Assembly (NCBI RefSeq): GCF_001590605.1
Contig: NZ_CP014504.1
Span: 372,001-436,000, forward strand
Length of the DNA: 64,000 nucleotides
DNA from: Pedobacter cryoconitis
Lineage (GTDB): Bacteria > Bacteroidota > Bacteroidia > Sphingobacteriales > Sphingobacteriaceae
Direction: 5' to 3'
A program made the translations under genes and the position numbers. Below the pieces are notes generated by a model that did not search any database, had not been told where the DNA came from, and saw nothing but the letters and a program-made list of their open reading frames with translations. This document shows positions 54,427 through 62,802 of the stretch, piece by piece; position 1 is the first letter of the stretch, and the number at the start of each line of letters is the position of its first letter.

Positions 54427-55566
54427 ATGAAATTTGCAACTAAAGCCATACATGCAGGTCAGGAACCTGATCCAACAACAGGAGCAGTAATGACTCCAAT
54501 CTATCAAACCTCTACTTACTGGCAAAAATCGCCGGGTGAGCACCAGGGTTTTGAATATTCGAGAGGAACAAACCCTACCCGTCAGGCATTGGAAAATTGT
54601 CTTGCTGCACTTGAAAATGCGAAATATGGTATGGCATTCTCTTCAGGAATGGGGGCTACAGATACTGTTTTACGTCTATTGCAGCCAGGTGATGAAGTGA
54701 TTACAGGTAATGACCTTTACGGAGGCTCATACCGTATCTTCACTAAAGTATATGCAAAATATGGCATTAAATTTCATTTTCTGGATTTGTCAAAACCAGA
54801 AAATATGCTGCCATATATCAATGATAAAACTAAGTTGGTATGGATTGAAACACCTACTAATCCAACAATGCAGATTATTGACATTGAAGGTGTAGCTAAA
54901 ATCACGAAAGAAAAAGGATTGATCCTAACTGTAGATAACACTTTTGCTTCTCCATATTTACAAAACCCGATTGACCTGGGCGCTGATATTGTGATGCATT
55001 CCGTAACTAAATACATTGGTGGCCACTCTGATGTAGTGATGGGTGCTTTATTGTTGAATGATGATCAATTGTACAAAGACCTTTGGTTCATCTACAATGC
55101 TTGTGGGGCAACTCCAGGTCCGCAAGACGCTTTCCTTGTATTAAGAGGTATTAAAACGCTGCACCTGCGTATGAAAGCACATTGTGAAAATGGTGAGAAA
55201 GTTGCCCGTTTCCTTAAGACACATCCTAAGATTGATAAAATCTACTGGCCAGGTTTTGAAGATCACCCTAACCATGACATTGCGAAAAAGCAAATGCGTG
55301 GTTTCGGAGGAATGGTTTCTATCACCCTTAAAGGTGCCGATCTGGCAGAAACATTCAGAGTAGCTTCTTCTTTTAAAGTATTCACTTTAGCAGAATCATT
55401 AGGTGGAGTTGAATCATTGATTAATCACCCTACTACAATGACTCACGGTTCAATCCCTAAAGAGGAACGTGAAAAAGTAGGTGTAACAGATAACTTGTTA
55501 CGTCTGAGTGTTGGAGTAGAAGATATCGATGATCTTTTAGCTGATTTAGCGCAGGCGCTGAGTTAA
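54427..55566 (+). CDS. Cystathionine gamma-synthase/lyase family PLP enzyme
   Basis: A 379-residue transsulfuration enzyme (Cys/Met metabolism family). PLP-binding Lys195 is in HSVTKYIGGHSDVVMGA. Also present are YSRGTNPTRQALE, FSSGMGAT and LAESLGGVESLINHPTTMTH. The exact activity (cystathionine gamma-synthase, gamma-lyase or homocysteine-forming) cannot be fixed from sequence alone; single-gene context gives no clue. It follows proS by 33 bp. Confidence 0.9.
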   Translation: MKFATKAIHAGQEPDPTTGAVMTPIYQTSTYWQKSPGEHQGFEYSRGTNPTRQALENCLAALENAKYGMAFSSGMGATDTVLRLLQPGDEVITGNDLYGGSYRIFTKVYAKYGIKFHFLDLSKPENMLPYINDKTKLVWIETPTNPTMQIIDIEGVAKITKEKGLILTVDNTFASPYLQNPIDLGADIVMHSVTKYIGGHSDVVMGALLLNDDQLYKDLWFIYNACGATPGPQDAFLVLRGIKTLHLRMKAHCENGEKVARFLKTHPKIDKIYWPGFEDHPNHDIAKKQMRGFGGMVSITLKGADLAETFRVASSFKVFTLAESLGGVESLINHPTTMTHGSIPKEEREKVGVTDNLLRLSVGVEDIDDLLADLAQALS

Positions 55567-55611
55567 TGAGATAGGTCTCTATCACCAATTCATAAATTAT
55601 TACAAACATAT

Positions 55612-55643
55612 AAAGCCAGTTTAAATCTTTTAAACTGGCTTTT
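55612..55643 (+). terminator. Terminator of the transsulfuration gene
   Basis: AAAGCCAGTTTAAA (55612-55625) pairs with TTTAAACTGGCTTT (55629-55642), 3-nt loop, plus one more T. Confidence 0.85.
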
Positions 55644-55657
55644 ATAAATAAATACCA

Positions 55658-56437
55658 TTGGAATTTTTAGAACTAAAGGATTTTCTGGACATTAAAGTTG
55701 CCCAATATAACAGGTCCAACTTCATCACAAATGATCCAATCTGTATTCCACATCGCTTTTCTAAAAAACAAGATATTGAAATTGCCGCATTCTTTGCAGC
55801 AGTTTTGGCTTGGGGACAGCGTAAAACTATTATCAATAAATGTACTGACCTCTTTGACCGGATGGATAACGACCCTTACAACTTCATGCTGCACCACGGT
55901 GATGAAGACCTTCGTCGTCTATTAAACTTCAAACACAGGACATTTAACGATACAGATCTCCTATACTTCGTCTCCTTCTTTAAACATCATTACACGCTTT
56001 CGGACAGCCTGGAAACAGCCTTCCTGCCATCAAACTTCAGCCAACTTGAAAGTTTCACCGCTGAACATGCTTTAAACCATTTTCGTACCTACTTTTTCAG
56101 TCTCCCGGATTCCCCCAGGAGAACCGTTAAACACATCTCTTCACCCGCTCAAAAATCCACCTGCAAGAGATTAAATATGTTTCTGCGCTGGATGGTACGC
56201 AAAGACCAGGCAGGAGTAGATTTCGGCGTATGGACAACCATTTCCCCTGCAGACCTCATTTGTCCATGTGATGTACACGTAGACCGTGTTGCGCGTCGCC
56301 TTGATCTGATCACCCGTAAACAAACCGACTGGAGAACTGCTGTTGAGTTGACTACAGAACTTCGCAAATTCGATCCCTTAGATCCTGTGAAATATGATTT
56401 CGCACTATTTGGCCTTGGTATAGAAGAGAAATTTTAA
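55658..56437 (+). CDS. TIGR02757-family conserved protein
   Basis: A 259-residue protein of the TIGR02757 family, function unknown but widely conserved in Bacteroidota. Hallmarks: NDPICIPHRFSKKQDIEIAAFFAAVLAWGQRKTII near residue 25, CKRLNMFLRWMVRKDQAGVDFGVW and CDVHVDRVARRLDL. The start is a TTG at 55658; there is no upstream ATG and the conserved part begins soon after. It reads into the YdeI-like gene region (55 bp gap). Confidence 0.85.
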   Translation: MEFLELKDFLDIKVAQYNRSNFITNDPICIPHRFSKKQDIEIAAFFAAVLAWGQRKTIINKCTDLFDRMDNDPYNFMLHHGDEDLRRLLNFKHRTFNDTDLLYFVSFFKHHYTLSDSLETAFLPSNFSQLESFTAEHALNHFRTYFFSLPDSPRRTVKHISSPAQKSTCKRLNMFLRWMVRKDQAGVDFGVWTTISPADLICPCDVHVDRVARRLDLITRKQTDWRTAVELTTELRKFDPLDPVKYDFALFGLGIEEKF

Positions 56438-56492
56438 AGTCAAAATGCTATCTTTAAATTGGTTAAGACACTAGGTATAAATTGAATTACGA

Positions 56493-57002
56493 ATGGTAAC
56501 TTTTGAAGCAGAAATAGAACGCTTCTCCAAAATGGGTGAGAAAACCGGATGGACATTCGTGACCATCCCAAAGGATATAGCCAATCAGATCAAACCTGAT
56601 TGCCGGAAAAGCTTTCGTGTTAAAGGACTTCTCGACGAACTGCCTGTAACCGGTATGTCATTCATACCAATGGGGGAGGGAGACTTTATTCTTGCCCTGA
56701 ATTCCACTATACGTAAACAATTAAAAAAAGAAGAAGGCGCAAAACTGCATTTGCAGCTCGAAGAAGACAAAACTTTCAAAATAGAAATGCCAGAAGACCT
56801 GGAACTCTGTCTGCTGGAAGAAAGACATTTTTTAGAGAACTTTCTTAGCCTTCCCAAGTCCCACCAGAATTATTATATCAACTGGCTTAATACAGCTAAA
56901 ACCGAACCTACACGTATTAAACGGCTCACACAAATTGTCATCGCTATGGATAAGAAACAAAATTTCTCTGAAATGATGCGAAGCTATAAAAATGAAAAAT
57001 AG
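56493..57002 (+). CDS. DUF1905 / YdeI (OmdA-like) two-domain protein
   Basis: A 169-residue protein. The N-terminal ~95 residues fit DUF1905 (TGWTFVTIPKDIANQI). The C-terminal part fits the YdeI/OmpD-associated helical segment (SHQNYYINWLNTAKTEPTRIKRL). The function is unknown. It ends at a TAG (57000-57002) overlapped by a small repeat-based open frame. Confidence 0.85.
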   Translation: MVTFEAEIERFSKMGEKTGWTFVTIPKDIANQIKPDCRKSFRVKGLLDELPVTGMSFIPMGEGDFILALNSTIRKQLKKEEGAKLHLQLEEDKTFKIEMPEDLELCLLEERHFLENFLSLPKSHQNYYINWLNTAKTEPTRIKRLTQIVIAMDKKQNFSEMMRSYKNEK

Positions 57003-57108
57003 ATATGCAATAAGGAATCCAATTAGCTATGCAACAAGGAATCTAATTAGTTATCTAATAAGTAATCCAATTAGCTATCCAACAAGGAATCCAATAAAAT
57101 CTGATTAG
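56992..57108 (+). CDS. Possible 38-residue repeat peptide ORF over the 24-bp tandem repeat
   Basis: An ATG at 56992 opens a 38-codon frame, overlapping the end of the YdeI-like gene in another phase. It translates into repeats of eight residues like YAIRNPIS, YATRNLIS, YLISNPIS and YPTRNPIK, since the unit is 24 bp. The other two frames stop early. Whether it is translated is unknown; the frame may be open by chance. Confidence 0.25.
   Translation: MKNRYAIRNPISYATRNLISYLISNPISYPTRNPIKSD
57005..57100 (+). repeat. Four tandem copies of a 24-bp unit after the YdeI-like gene
   Basis: Units at 57005-57028, 57029-57052, 57053-57076 and 57077-57100 (the last diverges at its end). Shared core AAGGAATCCAATTAGC with small substitutions. 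Spaces are exact multiples of 24. It begins 3 bp after the preceding stop. Too few copies and no spacers, so not a CRISPR. Confidence 0.9.
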
Positions 57109-57152
57109 AAGGAAATGTAACCAGCATTTCCAATGTGGAAAAACCTTTAGAA

Positions 57153-57237
57153 ATCAAAAAGAGGGTTATGTACCCTTCTGACAATGATTCCCACTTCAGG
57201 GAATTCCGTCAGAAGGGTGCATAACCCTCTTTTTGAT
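57153..57237. terminator. Long inverted repeat (30-bp stem) between convergent genes, probable bidirectional terminator
   Basis: 57153-57182 and 57208-57237 are reverse complements over 30 bp with one difference (a G-T pair). The 25-nt loop contains a second stem, ATTCCC (57087+100 = 57187-57192) with GGGAAT (57199-57204). It ends directly at the glycosyltransferase stop. AAAAAGAGGG at the outer arm gives A- and T-runs on either strand, so termination both ways is likely; the stem is unusually long. Confidence 0.8.
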
Positions 57238-57963
57238 CTATCTTTTATAACTTCTAAACCAACTCGTAACCTTCATCTGAATAACGCCAACAAAAGCCTC
57301 TCTGAAAATCCTTGTACTCATTTTTGAAGTCCCTTCCGTTCTATCCGTAAATATGATCGGTACCTCAACCACATTAAACCCATACTTAATCGCTGTAAAC
57401 TTCATTTCAATCTGAAACGCATACCCAACAAACCTGATTTTATCAAAAGGAATTGTTTCTAAAACAACCCTTTTATAACACTTAAAACCAGCAGTAGCAT
57501 CCTGAATATTAATCCTTGTAATCAACCTCACATACATCGAAGCAAAATACGACATCAATACCCTGCTCATTGGCCAGTTTACCACATTGACCCCTCTCAC
57601 ATAACGAGAACCAATGGCAACATCAGCCCCATTAACACAAGCTTCCCGCAACGCAAATAAATCATCAGGATTATGAGAAAAATCAGCATCCATTTCAAAA
57701 ATATAATTGTAAGAACGCTGTAATGCCCACTTAAAACCATGGATATAAGCCGTTCCTAAACCCAGCTTGCCAGTCCTCTGCTCCATATGTAAACCAGGAA
57801 ATTCCAACTGTAATTTCTTTACAATAGCTGCCGTTCCATCAGGCGACCCATCATCAATAATTAAAACCTCAAAAGGAAAACTCAGGTTAAAAACCTTACG
57901 GATAATCTTCTCAATATTTTCTTTTTCGTTATAGGTAGGGATAATGACTAAGCTGTCTGACAC
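57238..57963 (-). CDS. DPM1-like polyprenol-phosphate mannosyltransferase (GT2)
   Basis: A 241-residue family 2 glycosyltransferase. The nucleotide-sugar fold starts with LVIIPTYNEKENIEKII, contains LIIDDGSPDGT and the metal DxD in FEMDADFSHNPDDL, and ends in the DPM1-type RTEGTSKMS segment. It should move mannose or another sugar from a nucleotide sugar to polyprenyl phosphate on the membrane's inner face. No C-terminal membrane helices, so peripheral. The start is a GTG at 57963; the family starts right there and no ATG precedes it. Confidence 0.9.
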   Translation of the reverse strand: MSDSLVIIPTYNEKENIEKIIRKVFNLSFPFEVLIIDDGSPDGTAAIVKKLQLEFPGLHMEQRTGKLGLGTAYIHGFKWALQRSYNYIFEMDADFSHNPDDLFALREACVNGADVAIGSRYVRGVNVVNWPMSRVLMSYFASMYVRLITRINIQDATAGFKCYKRVVLETIPFDKIRFVGYAFQIEMKFTAIKYGFNVVEVPIIFTDRTEGTSKMSTRIFREAFVGVIQMKVTSWFRSYKR

Positions 57964-58070
57964 GTGTGTAGAATAAATGGTAATAAATTATTTGCGAAAA
58001 TATTGATTAAAATTGAAATTAACCTAATTATCAAGTGATTTAACATACCTTAACAATAAATCTGCGGATA

Positions 58071-58101
58071 AAAAAAGGCTGTAGTTTCAAAAACTACAGC
58101 C
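58071..58101 (-). terminator. Terminator of the larger POT transporter gene
   Basis: GGCTGTAGTTT (58077-58087) pairs with AAACTACAGCC (58091-58101), 3-nt loop, followed on the minus strand by six T (plus-strand A-run 58071-58076). Confidence 0.88.
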
Positions 58102-58124
58102 CTCTAATTATAAATATTTACCTG

Positions 58125-60041
58125 CTAAGAGGTAGCATTCATTGTTTTCTGTAACCACTTAGTGATGAAAAACAAGATCACCGAAGCAATACCTGCCATC
58201 ACTACAAATAACATAAAGAAATCATATAGATTTTTAATTGTATAGCCAAGGAAAGTAGGTTTCTCAGGATTAAGATTATAAACCTCTACTACAGAAGCAG
58301 TCTTGTCACTACCCTTGATAATATAAATTTCAGTTTGAGCAGCATTTGTACCCAATAAGAATTTACCCTCTTTTTCACCAGCAACAGCTAATTTTGCAAT
58401 TTCTGTTTCATCCAATTTTCTAGGAGAGATCCTGTTGATTTTATTGGTATCAATAGTAACAGCTTGTTGCGCTGGAGTAATTGAAAGTGCCACTAATGAA
58501 TCAGGGCTAAGCGAATGAGCGTTCTTTTTCACTGTACTTAGATCCCACTGCTGAATATTCTTTTTGCTGTTAGCAACTTGTTGCCAGTCAATAGCACTAT
58601 TTGTCAATACCAAAGGACTAACCTTATACTCTGCTACTTTGGCTTCCTCTTCAGGATACTTAGAGCTTAATTTTCCTGCCAATACGTTTGCACCTGCATT
58701 TGCAAGGAACCATACCGCCATTAAAAGAGAAGATAGTTTTAAAGGAGAAAGCTTATTTACCAATGATAATCCGATGGGAGAAAGACATAGCTCACCCCAG
58801 GTGTGGAAAGCATACATACCAATCAGGTAAATCATACTCACTTTTATTCCTGCACCAACATCTTTAACACCAGTTGCAATAACCAGGTATCCCAATGCAA
58901 GCAGCATTAAACCTATAGCCATTTTAGTAGGGGCAGAAGGTTCTTTTCTACCCAGCTTAATCCATAACCACGCAAATACCGGAGCAAATACGACTACAAA
59001 AATAGAGTTTAAAGATTGGAACCAGCTGGAAGGAACTGTGAAGAAACCTAAATTTCTTTGTGTTTGCTCCTCCGCAAAAAACGTTAATGAAGCTCCTGCT
59101 TGTTCGAAAGCACTCCAGAAAAACAAGACAAAGAAAGCAACTATAAAAATTACTGATATTTTTTTCTTCTCAATCTTCGAAAGTGTTTTATCTGTAAAGA
59201 TCATGACTGCAATACCAACTACTGCAATAATCAGCAGGTAGCTTAAATAACTTACAATTTTAGCATCAATATATAACATGCCTACACATAACGCAGAAAA
59301 AGCAAATAAACCAAGATAAACCAAAACCGGTGAAACTTTTTTGTCACCAGGATTAGCTGGCTTTAAGCCTAAAAGATCTCCATTTGGATCACGAACATAC
59401 TTATCTCTGAAGTTGATAAAAACAATAACCCCAATAGCCATCGCGATTGCCGCAGCAAGGAAAGCCCATTTAAAATCTGCAGGATTACCAGTGTCACCAA
59501 AATATCCACAGATAAAGGGGCCCAGTGCACCACCAACATTGATTCCCATATAAAAGATCGTGTAAGCAGCATCAATACGGCGGTCACTCTTAGGATAAAG
59601 CTGACCTACCATTGAAGAGATGTTTGGTTTAAAGAAACCATTACCGGAAATCATAAAACCTAACCCTGTAAAGAACAAGAAGGTTGAAATATCAGGCATC
59701 GTATGGTAAAGGGAAGCACAGCCGAACATAATCAGCTCTCCCAATGCCATTAGTATACCCCCGGTTACAATAGATCGTCTGTTTCCCCAGTATCTGTCGG
59801 CGATAAAACCACCGATTAAAGGAGTCAGGTATACAAGACCTGTATAGCTTCCATATAAATTTGACGCAAATGCTTTGTCAAATAATAAGGCTTTGGTCAT
59901 AAAAAGCACCAAAATAGCCCGCATACCGTAGTAATTGAAACGTTCCCACATCTCGGTAGCGAACAGTACATATAATCCTTTTGGATGGCCTTTTTGAGCG
60001 GAGTCTAATTGCTCTGGCTTAAGGATTTCAGATTGATCCAT
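58125..60041 (-). CDS. POT/PTR2-family peptide transporter with C-terminal insert
   Basis: A 638-residue proton-coupled oligopeptide transporter. ExxER proton motif in ATEMWERFNYYGMR; further signature GGFIADRYWGNRRSI and FFKPNISSMVGQLY. Membrane helices fill most of it. Between the penultimate and last helix (about residues 462-600) lies an insert of roughly 130 residues, hydrophilic (PEEEAKVAEYK ... TDTNKI... YNLNPEKPTF), absent from compact POT members. It probably faces the periplasm, though the topology is not proved. Its neighbour is another POT gene; the two are in tandem on the same strand. Confidence 0.9.
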   Translation of the reverse strand: MDQSEILKPEQLDSAQKGHPKGLYVLFATEMWERFNYYGMRAILVLFMTKALLFDKAFASNLYGSYTGLVYLTPLIGGFIADRYWGNRRSIVTGGILMALGELIMFGCASLYHTMPDISTFLFFTGLGFMISGNGFFKPNISSMVGQLYPKSDRRIDAAYTIFYMGINVGGALGPFICGYFGDTGNPADFKWAFLAAAIAMAIGVIVFINFRDKYVRDPNGDLLGLKPANPGDKKVSPVLVYLGLFAFSALCVGMLYIDAKIVSYLSYLLIIAVVGIAVMIFTDKTLSKIEKKKISVIFIVAFFVLFFWSAFEQAGASLTFFAEEQTQRNLGFFTVPSSWFQSLNSIFVVVFAPVFAWLWIKLGRKEPSAPTKMAIGLMLLALGYLVIATGVKDVGAGIKVSMIYLIGMYAFHTWGELCLSPIGLSLVNKLSPLKLSSLLMAVWFLANAGANVLAGKLSSKYPEEEAKVAEYKVSPLVLTNSAIDWQQVANSKKNIQQWDLSTVKKNAHSLSPDSLVALSITPAQQAVTIDTNKINRISPRKLDETEIAKLAVAGEKEGKFLLGTNAAQTEIYIIKGSDKTASVVEVYNLNPEKPTFLGYTIKNLYDFFMLFVVMAGIASVILFFITKWLQKTMNATS

Positions 60042-60113
60042 AAAAATTGTTTTATAGGTTAGTTAATTTTAAAAGTTCGCAAATTAATTCTAATTATTGG
60101 TTTTTCCCCGTAA

Positions 60114-61775
60114 CTATTTTATTCCTTTTTCTTCCATAATACCATTCAGCCATTTCAAAAGAAAGAAAGCAATAACAGCAGAGAAAAGAAGCAGGCTAAA
60201 GTTTACCCAGAAGAAATTAGCTTTGTTTTCATAAGTATCCCAAAGCGTAGCTAGTACACCAGACAATTTATTTCCAATAGAGGTAGCCAGAAACCATCCG
60301 CCCATCATCAGCGAAGTAATCCTTACCGGACTCAACTTCGAAACCAGTGATAACCCCATTGGGCTTAAAAATAATTCACCGATAGTAATTACACCGTAAC
60401 CGGCTACCAGCCATAAGACAGAAACTTTTTCTGCGCCATTACCACCAGAATAAACAGCACCGATCATTACCAGTACCGAGAGTGCTGAAATGAATAAGCC
60501 GAATGCAATTTTTGTAGCTGTACTTGGTTCTCTTTTTCTATTGCGTAGCCAGGTGAAGAGTGCGACTACTAATGGGGTCAGTAAAATGACCCAGGCCGGA
60601 TTTATTGACTGGCTTAGATTGGTTGCCCAAAGCTCAACTTTTCCACCTTCTGCAGGAAGCTTATCAGCTGGAATGTTTTTAAAATAAGTTGGGTAATTGT
60701 ATTCTTTTAATACGATTCCATCTTTCTTTTGAATGCGGAATGCGTTGTCATATAAAGGTATAGAGTCTTTCGAATAGGTGAAGTTTTGTGAGAAATTAAG
60801 TTTAGAGAAGGTCTTTTCGGCAACTGGGTTTTGTAAATGTCTGTCTGTATAGCGGTCAGCCCAGGTCGTTAATGCAGTACCATTCTGTTTGAACACCGCC
60901 CAAAACAGGATTACAACAGCAAATATTGTAAGTAACGCAGCAATTGGTCTTTTTTCGTCTTTATCAGCCTTGGCAAGTAAAGAGCCGTAAAAATAGATTA
61001 CAGGCACACAAGCAAAGATAAATGCATCTGTAGAAGCAGAGCCAACCAGTGCGTGGCCTATTAATTTAGTTGGAAGTATCCAGCCAATTACTCCAGCAAT
61101 AACAGATGGGACTAAAATTACCAATACTATTTTCAGGAAAGACATATCTCCTTCCTTTACGCCTTTTTTAACGTCAAAAGCCCTGTAATGCTTCATCCCG
61201 TAAATAAAAATAGCTACACCAATGAACATCCCAACTCCGGCTGCAATAAATGCATAACCCCAGCCCAGCATGATATATAATGCAGCACCAAAGAAATTAC
61301 AGATAAAGGCACCGATATTAATACCCATATAAAAGATATTATAGCCCTCATCTTTTTTGTCTGAATATTCAGGCGTAGAGTAGATATTACCCAGCAGGGT
61401 AGATATATTTGGTTTGAAAAATCCATTTCCAATAATGACCAGCGTCATAGAAAGATATAGAATTGGTAAACTATGCACTGCCATCATACAATAACCAACA
61501 CCCATTAACAGGCCGCCCAGGATGATTGATTTTGCGTAACCTAAATAACGGTCAGCAATTAATCCACCTAAAAATGGAGTAAGAAAAACAAGTGCTATAA
61601 AAGTACCATATAAGTCGGCAGATTCAGCTTCGGTCATCGAAAAACCGGCTTTAACATCTTTTAAATATAGGGTGAAGATTCCTATCATCAGGTAATATCC
61701 AAAACGTTCCCACATCTCAGACAGAAAAAGGAAAGTCAGCCCTTTCGGATGCTTTACTTTAATGGTTTCATTCAT
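60114..61775 (-). CDS. POT/PTR2-family peptide transporter, second copy
   Basis: A 553-residue transporter, same family: ExxER in LSEMWERFGYYLMIG, GGLIADRYLGYAKSI and FFKPNISTLLGNIY. The start is ATG 61775; TTG 61784 is three codons upstream. A loop of about 85 residues (NGTALTTWADRYTDRHLQNP ... ELWATNLSQSINPAW), in the middle of the protein around residues 300-395, is not in the same place as the insert of the larger paralogue. It is encoded just upstream of the other copy (72-bp gap), perhaps in one transcript. Confidence 0.9.
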   Translation of the reverse strand: MNETIKVKHPKGLTFLFLSEMWERFGYYLMIGIFTLYLKDVKAGFSMTEAESADLYGTFIALVFLTPFLGGLIADRYLGYAKSIILGGLLMGVGYCMMAVHSLPILYLSMTLVIIGNGFFKPNISTLLGNIYSTPEYSDKKDEGYNIFYMGINIGAFICNFFGAALYIMLGWGYAFIAAGVGMFIGVAIFIYGMKHYRAFDVKKGVKEGDMSFLKIVLVILVPSVIAGVIGWILPTKLIGHALVGSASTDAFIFACVPVIYFYGSLLAKADKDEKRPIAALLTIFAVVILFWAVFKQNGTALTTWADRYTDRHLQNPVAEKTFSKLNFSQNFTYSKDSIPLYDNAFRIQKKDGIVLKEYNYPTYFKNIPADKLPAEGGKVELWATNLSQSINPAWVILLTPLVVALFTWLRNRKREPSTATKIAFGLFISALSVLVMIGAVYSGGNGAEKVSVLWLVAGYGVITIGELFLSPMGLSLVSKLSPVRITSLMMGGWFLATSIGNKLSGVLATLWDTYENKANFFWVNFSLLLFSAVIAFFLLKWLNGIMEEKGIK

Positions 61776-61886
61776 CAATTTCAAAAATTAGGTGTGTGTT
61801 AGCGAAGTGACGCATCGCGCAATATAAGGACATGACCCCGTAATCACAAATTTAAGGCCTATAGGGGGCGGTATTTTGCTTAAAAA

Positions 61887-62798
61887 CTAGTTCTTTACAG
61901 TTGGTATTTCTTTAGGTTTAGGGTCTATATAAAAATCATCCTTCGCATCGGGATCATTTTTTAATTCAATATTTTCCATCAGTTTCAATTGATGGCCTGC
62001 CAGGCGATAACCGTCAAAACTAGAATCGGAAGCATAGTATTCAAAATTACCTTCCATATTAGGGTCAAAAGGAGCAAGGTGATCAAATACAATCATTTGT
62101 TCATTTTTGTCAAGCCTTAAGGTCATGGAATTCAGTTTATTGTATTCAAATACAATTCTGTTTTTTACTTCAGTATTTTTAGGTCCCTGAAAAATTGTCT
62201 TTCCAAATTTTAATTCATCATTTGCAAATGAAAGGACCTCAATGACCTTTTTAGAAGTTTTGCTGTTATTGCCTTTCCAGCCAAGTAACACATAAGAAGT
62301 ATTTTGTCCGCTTACAATCAGCGGGACAATTTCATAATACCGTGCACCGTACCATTGTTTATTAGTTGTAATCAGATTCGTATCAGAAATATGTTCCGTA
62401 TCATCAATCAGCGGATATAATTTCAGTTTTCCGTCTCTTGTAGCTAATTGAACAGTACCAAAAAAGCGGTAAGTACCTTCTACAGTAGGAACATACCAGG
62501 AGAAAATCCGGAAAGTATTATCCGGTGATTTTACAACAGAAATTGTTTGCAGAGAATCGAAACCGAAATCAAAAGAGGAAGGAGTCTTCAAAGCCGTTAC
62601 CAACGTTTTGATGAATTTAGAATTCTGTTCAAAGCGGTCAGTATTAGTGGACGCTGTAAATAAGTTTCCAGTGATTTTTAACAAGGAATCCTGATACTTA
62701 TTCAGCTCAGCGGTACCCGGAGTAAGCTGCGCAGAGACATTAGTCACCGCACAGCTCATCAGGAATAATATAATGAAGGGTTTGAAAACCTTAAACAT
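61887..62798 (-). CDS. Secreted protein of unknown function, operon with thiolase
   Basis: A 303-residue exported protein; signal peptide ends near TNVSAQL. The mature sequence is mixed alpha/beta with repeated aromatic strands (FSWYVPTVEGTYRFFGTVQLATRDG, YVLLGWKGN). No family recognised. The start at ATG 62798 is 5 bp after the thiolase stop; a longer frame would start inside that gene. The tight spacing implies cotranscription. Role unknown. Confidence 0.72.
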   Translation of the reverse strand: MFKVFKPFIILFLMSCAVTNVSAQLTPGTAELNKYQDSLLKITGNLFTASTNTDRFEQNSKFIKTLVTALKTPSSFDFGFDSLQTISVVKSPDNTFRIFSWYVPTVEGTYRFFGTVQLATRDGKLKLYPLIDDTEHISDTNLITTNKQWYGARYYEIVPLIVSGQNTSYVLLGWKGNNSKTSKKVIEVLSFANDELKFGKTIFQGPKNTEVKNRIVFEYNKLNSMTLRLDKNEQMIVFDHLAPFDPNMEGNFEYYASDSSFDGYRLAGHQLKLMENIELKNDPDAKDDFYIDPKPKEIPTVKN

Positions 62799-62802
62799 CA
62801 AT

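Noticed and set aside
57005..57100. CRISPR array
   Set aside because: The repeats are directly tandem with no spacers, and no cas genes are in the window.
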